64,000 nucleotides of DNA, from NCBI RefSeq assembly GCF_963676685.1, contig NC_092347.1, positions 86,554,592 to 86,618,591 on the forward strand, read 5' to 3'. The notes below the pieces were generated by a model that made no database searches, was not told the DNA's origin, and was given only the letters and a program-made list of their open reading frames with translations. Of the stretch, positions 59,406 through 64,000 are shown piece after piece. The first letter of the stretch is position 1, and each line of letters opens with the position of its first letter. The position numbers and the translations under genes are program-made. Source of the DNA: Mytilus edulis. Its lineage: Eukaryota; Mollusca; Bivalvia; Mytilida; Mytilidae.

Positions 59406-60586
59406 ATTTAATTAATTATAAAAGGTGTGTCTTCTTGAATACTTTTTCATTATTGTTTGAATGTGTATCATGTTTAATTAAGTTCATGCCACCGATTTAT
59501 TCCAGCTGTATACATGTATGCTCTCTCTATTAATCATATATTACAGGGAAAAGGCTAAAATAATTGTTTTACTTGAATCTAGTCAAATTTTGATGCAAAT
59601 TAGATACAATTCCTTCTTTAAATTTTGTTTGATTGTTGTTTGGAAATGAGGTTGATGATTGATGTTTCCCTCGGTTTAAGTTTGTAACCAATATTGACAT
59701 TCTATCAATCGATTTAGGACCTTTGAATAGTGATATACTACAACTTGATTGACAACTACTTAGAAATAAGCAGGATATCTATTCACACAATTTTTCAGAT
59801 GGTTGTCCATCTAAGGAAGCATGAATATTCATATTATTTTTGCTAAAAACATCAAAAGACTGAGAGTCACAAACTTGTCATTTTTGATACAGCTGAAGGA
59901 TGTAATAGGTGAAATGTAAAAAAAATTTAAATTGATACAGTATAAGCCAGAAATAGTTTAAATTAGCTAAAGAACAAAAGAAGATAAATTATTTTGATAA
60001 ATGGCCTTTTATGAGGTATTGAAGACTCATATAAAAAGAAAAAAAATGGTGTATGGGCCAAATAATACACCACCATTTACGTAGAAAAATAATTCCAATT
60101 ACCAGTTAATGGTTACCGTCTATCAACAATTATCAAACTAATAAACACCTTTTTTTTAAAACTCGATTTTGAGTAATGGAAAATATTCGCGTTACGATGT
60201 TTCTAATTAGGACTTTTCGCACAATAACGTGAAAAAAGGTTTCACTGTTATACGGGAGAAACTAATATATGTATAATTTTTTGTCCTTGTTAACCATTGT
60301 GGTTAGTTATCAGTAAAACGTCTCCTTGCAGAATATATATTCTACTTAGACATGTATTTATGAGACTTTTAATCCAGCAAGGGATCAGACCCTTCAATTC
60401 ATTTCCAGAGGATATATAACCAGGTGAACATGAACAATCAACAAAGTGCTTTAATTTCATAGAAGGACTACACGTAATGTAAGAAAATGATAACGCACGA
60501 TTCTATTACAAACAGATGAACTTATTGCAGCTTTTTGAATAAGACACCAAGCATTCTTCTGATCAATCATATACACGATCGTTGTC

Positions 60587-60690
60587 ATTCATTCGTTTAA
60601 TGTGGTTGAGCTTTTGATTTTTTTGCCATTTTATAAGGGACTTTACGTTTTTCATTTTCCTCAGAGCTCGGTATTTTAGTGATTTTTATA
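60587..60690 (+). repeat. Dispersed repeat ('gagcttttgatt' family), copy 3
   Basis: Same motif order as the copies at 2880 and 51060, with more substitutions and a T-run insertion. Confidence 0.5.
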
Positions 60691-60803
60691 TTTTATACAT
60701 GTAGTACTATTATAATATTTGTTGTGCTTGTTCCCTTCAGTATTGGTTTGATAAATAAAGATATTCCGTGTTGATTATTTCTTCATGTTGTTAACTTATG
60801 CTG

Positions 60804-60865
60804 TGTGGTCGTGACACCGAATCGCCAGCACCGTAGCCGTCCCGCTAGACCACGGGACCACCTGG
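60804..60865 (-). repeat. tRNA-like fragment, probable SINE head
   Basis: Read on the minus strand, a GTGGTC at the 5' end pairs perfectly with GACCAC at the 3' end. A CCCG/CGGG D-arm encloses TGGTCTAG (A-box-like), and ATTCGG resembles a degraded B box. At about 60 nt it is too short for a full tRNA and the anticodon arm is not convincing. It is better read as a tRNA-derived SINE remnant. Confidence 0.35.
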
Positions 60866-60950
60866 GCTTCATAAAAATGAAGCTTTCGGTGGCCGGATGT
60901 TACCTTTCCACGTCAGTTTTAATCTAGCGTTGTAATACAGTACATGATAT

Positions 60951-62085
60951 TGTAACGAGCCAGGGGTGACTAACCCAACAGAACACAAAATTTAATATCT
61001 AAATTCCAACCACTTGGAAAAGTATAAACTCAAGACCTGAAGACTGAATATTCTATGACTAAATTATAGGTTGTTCTCCTGCTTTGATAGACATCCGGAC
61101 AATCAGATTATGCATGCGTATCCTGATGAAAAGAACACCAAACAAGTTTTGAAGTTTCCATTTTTATTAAGTTTTATATACTATTGATCATGAACTCCTC
61201 ATCAAATATGTTTTTCACAGTACAATATAAGTATACAGTAATAAAATAATAATAAAATTTCTAGCACCTCTCTAAACCTCCCTAAACTAGTCTCAGAGCT
61301 CGAAATAAAAATGTAGGAACTCTTTTTGAAAATTTGTCAACTCTACATATTGTACGCCAGATGTATTATTAAATGTGTTGAACCTCATGGAAAAATAGGA
61401 GGTTGTGATCGAGTCCCATATAATACTGTTTGCAGTACTATATAAGAATGAGTACTGATATATACGTGAACTTTTACATGTTCGAGTCTTGCTATATACA
61501 TTACTTATTTAACTAACATTTCTATAACTATAAAGTTTAATAATTTGAGCAGAAGTTAATCAGAAACCTTTTCTGATTTAGATAAATAAGTTTAGGAAAC
61601 TGATTACTTATCAGTTCAAAACTTAAACAGTATTCCAGAAAATCAAGGCAACTGCCAGGTCCTTCCTGAAACAGTACCTATTTTAAGATAACTGTAAGAT
61701 TTGAAATATTCAAATTTTAAATATAAGTTTATTATTTATTAATTGTTTAACTAACGTATTCATTTATTCTTGCAAGAATACGAAACACAGTTTTTACTAT
61801 TTATTTATATGAAAGCGCTAATGTAACGTTGCGCTCTTTTGAACAACACATTTTCCCGTTTCTGTTTTATGACGTTATGCCTTTGACGTGCGCTTCGTCG
61901 TCTAGACTTTATTTGATAACATACGGATGCACATTGTTTTTTATTAGACAGATTATAGTTGAGAATCGATTGTTAGCGACCATATGATATAATATATGAA
62001 TAAAAGATAGATACATGGTGCAAACTCGCATACCCATCTCTTCGCCCTTAAGTTAACCGATGTGATTCGTACAATTCTCAACTTT
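60951..62085 (+). mobile_element. Probable 5' LTR and leader of the BEL/Pao-type element
   Basis: The sequence starts with TGTAACGAGC at 60951, contains an AATAAA at 61999-62004, and ends shortly before TTTGGAGAC (about 62087), which could belong to a primer-binding site. The gag remnant follows at 62154. Boundaries are guesses because the 3' LTR is outside the window. Confidence 0.35.
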
Positions 62086-62153
62086 GGAGACAATTATTAA
62101 GTTCTGGAGGAAATTCTAAAATTGTGCCAATTTTTTTACTATTTTGGTGAAAA

Positions 62154-64000
62154 ATGGCTACCGATAGACGGAATGAAGACTTTCTGGACTTCGGTGATGT
62201 AAAACGGACTCGTAGTACGAATTTAGCGCAGCTTACTAAATTGTACAAAGAATTGGAGAAGAATTTAATTTCATATGAGAACGTGGAACATGCAAAACAG
62301 TTATATTCAAAGTTATGTGAAAGGTTTGAACAATTTAAGTCAGCACACTTACAGTGTTTAGATTTGTAAACACAATCAGAAGTTATAGCAAATTTGGAAG
62401 TGAATTATGAACGTTGTCATGCTAACTTTGTAGAATTCCGGGATAGATTTTCCCAGTATATCGCGAGTGAAAAATCGCATGAAGAGGAAATACCCGAAGA
62501 AAGTGATACAGTTTCAATTGATAGCAGTTTGAGTTCACGATCTTCAGTTTCATCACAATCTAGATTACGCAGTGCCAACTCCTAGCGGCTCATTGCAGAA
62601 CTTAAACTCAGAAAAATTATCAAAACACCATGAACTAGAACGTGAACAGCATGAACTAGAGCGTGCACAAATAGATATTAAATTCAGACAACAGGTATTT
62701 AATCAACTATCCGAGCTGGAATAGGCCAATCTCGAAGAATCAGTGTGGCAAGAAGCAGCGGAAGAAGACACATATAATAACAGTGGAATCGTGAACATTC
62801 GGAACATTTCGCAAACAGTCTCGAAAACATTACAGAGCTCTATTCCTGAGAGTGAAAAGGAATGTATTAATATGAACTCTATTTCCGGACAAACTGCAGC
62901 AACTGATAAACCAAAGATGAACATTAATAACAGTACACAGGGAATCAGTGCTCAGTCTGGATTTTCGGATGTAAGTGTTTCTAGCATAGATTCCGGTTTT
63001 CAACGCATAGCATCTACACTTCACGAAGGGTTTAGTTTGCCAAAACAATAATTATTAACTTTTAATGGAATCCGTTAGACTATAGTAAGTTTATAAGGAA
63101 CTTTGAGACAAACATTGAAGGTAAAATAAGTGACAATAGTTTGAGACTGAGTTATTTAATTCAGTACTGTAGAGGTGAAGCAAAGTGTTGTATAGAAGAT
63201 TGTGTATTATTAGATTCTGATGAGGTTTACAAACGTGCTAGGGCAATATTGTACTCCCGATACGGTAGGCCACATGTAATTGCTAGATCATTTATTGAAA
63301 AATTAGTGTACACACGTACGGCGCTCAGATTAAAGCGTCAGATATTGAAGGTTTATCTAAATTGGCATTAGAAATGCAAAAATGTGAAATCACATTGTCT
63401 CAGTTAGGCTGTAATTCAAATAATGATAATTCTGAAAATTTAAGGTGTATTGTTACACGCTTCCAATGCATATGAGAACAAGATGGGTCGATATTGCTCA
63501 TTCAATTAGCGAGTCTGCTAGAGAACCCCGGTTTTCTGATTTAGCTAAATTTGTAGACGAAAAATCACGCATTGATAGTTCTATGTATGGTTACGATCTT
63601 TGTAGAGAAAACAATCAGAACAAGACTGATAATAGGGTTTTTAACAGTAAACATCATAATAATGATACAGTTAATAGTAAGGTTACTATGTTAAGTACTC
63701 AAAGTTTAAATAACACATTTAAGTATGAGCACAAATGTAAATGTTGTACAGGTACATGTGTAGATTTGTCATCTTGTAGCAAATTCAAGTCAATGATTTT
63801 AGATGATAGGTATAAATTAGTACGCATGTTAAAATTGTGTTATAATTGTTTAAAAGGGAAGCATTGTGCTAACAATTGTAGAAAACCAAAATCATGCACT
63901 GTATCTGACTGTAATATTAAGCATAATATTTTATTGCATAGTTGGTCTAAGTCCGGTTTTGATCATGCAGCTACCCAGCCTTCAGTTAATTGCGCAGCTA
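62154..64000 (+). pseudogene. Decayed BEL/Pao-type retrotransposon gag region (cut by window edge)
   Basis: Broken gag-like reading frame. The N-terminal part starts at ATG 62154 and is coiled-coil rich, with a stretch of Glu/Leu-rich heptads near 62620-62720. A DUF1759-like block (NPLDYSKFIRNFE, then SYLIQYCRGEA) covers about 63075-63310. A zinc-knuckle region (CYNCLKGKHC and following Cys residues, then a LLH motif) lies at about 63838-63935. This order is that of BEL/Pao elements. Breaks seen: in-frame TAA at 62367-62369, TAG at 62583-62585 with a frame change, TAG at 62722-62724, and frame changes near 63045-63070, 63315-63335 and 63450. Protease, reverse transcriptase and integrase would lie beyond the right edge. 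It is a dead or heavily mutated copy. Confidence 0.75.

Larger units (their letters stand above)
50719..60586. other. Gene-poor interval upstream of the lectin receptor
   Basis: Nearly 10 kb without a supportable gene. It holds the repeats and inverted repeats listed separately plus long AT-rich stretches. A possible plus-strand exon (50745-50850) is noted among the findings. Confidence 0.45.

Noticed and set aside
1-64000. CRISPR array, bacterial operon, phage or rRNA signals
   Set aside because: No regularly spaced direct repeats with unique spacers and no bacterial gene packing; the tandem repeats found are minisatellites or transposon-derived.

Overview
The window is AT-rich, intron-rich animal nuclear DNA. 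The translated exons are metazoan (CACUL1, THOC3). The dispersed repeats (the 'agctccgcagggcg' family, the 'gcgcgtctggcgta' family, the 'gagggacgaaagata' family, GACGGACG-bearing elements) are ones I associate with marine bivalves, especially Mytilus-type mussels. No bacterial operon, CRISPR array or rRNA gene is present.

Layout. (1) 2743-15767, minus: CACUL1, eight coding exons with consistent phases, 275 aa. Its last intron holds about 4 kb of nested repeats, including a 1.6-1.75 kb tandem duplication. (2) 15768-16074: a 307-bp gap between two start codons, a likely bidirectional promoter. (3) 16075-26554, plus: THOC3, six exons, 322 aa, with a 7-kb first intron full of transposon relics. 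(4) 26.8-33.2 kb: repeat-rich intergenic DNA. (5) 33225-34646, plus, and 36269-38428, minus: two convergent single-exon genes. One is a membrane-anchored protein with FkbM-methyltransferase-like and NodB-deacetylase-like halves whose catalytic motifs look eroded. The other is a multi-pass GT2 glycosyltransferase that resembles bacterial OpgH/MdoH glucan synthase. (6) 39512-50712, minus: a six-exon transmembrane receptor, 473 aa, with signal peptide, C-type lectin domain, PAN/apple domain, Thr-rich stalk, transmembrane helix and short tail. (7) 50.7-60.9 kb: gene-poor, with repeats, inverted repeats and TTAA-flanked elements. (8) 60951-64000: the 5' part of a decayed BEL/Pao-type LTR retrotransposon that runs off the right edge.

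CACUL1 and THOC3 are conserved housekeeping genes placed head to head. The most unusual part is 33-38.5 kb, where an OpgH-like polysaccharide synthase lies beside a protein built from two domain types usually associated with polysaccharide tailoring. The most striking non-coding signals are three different TTAA-bounded inverted-repeat elements, a fold-back element with subterminal repeats, a 443-bp palindrome, and a 63-bp minisatellite that seems to have grown out of the end of a dispersed repeat.
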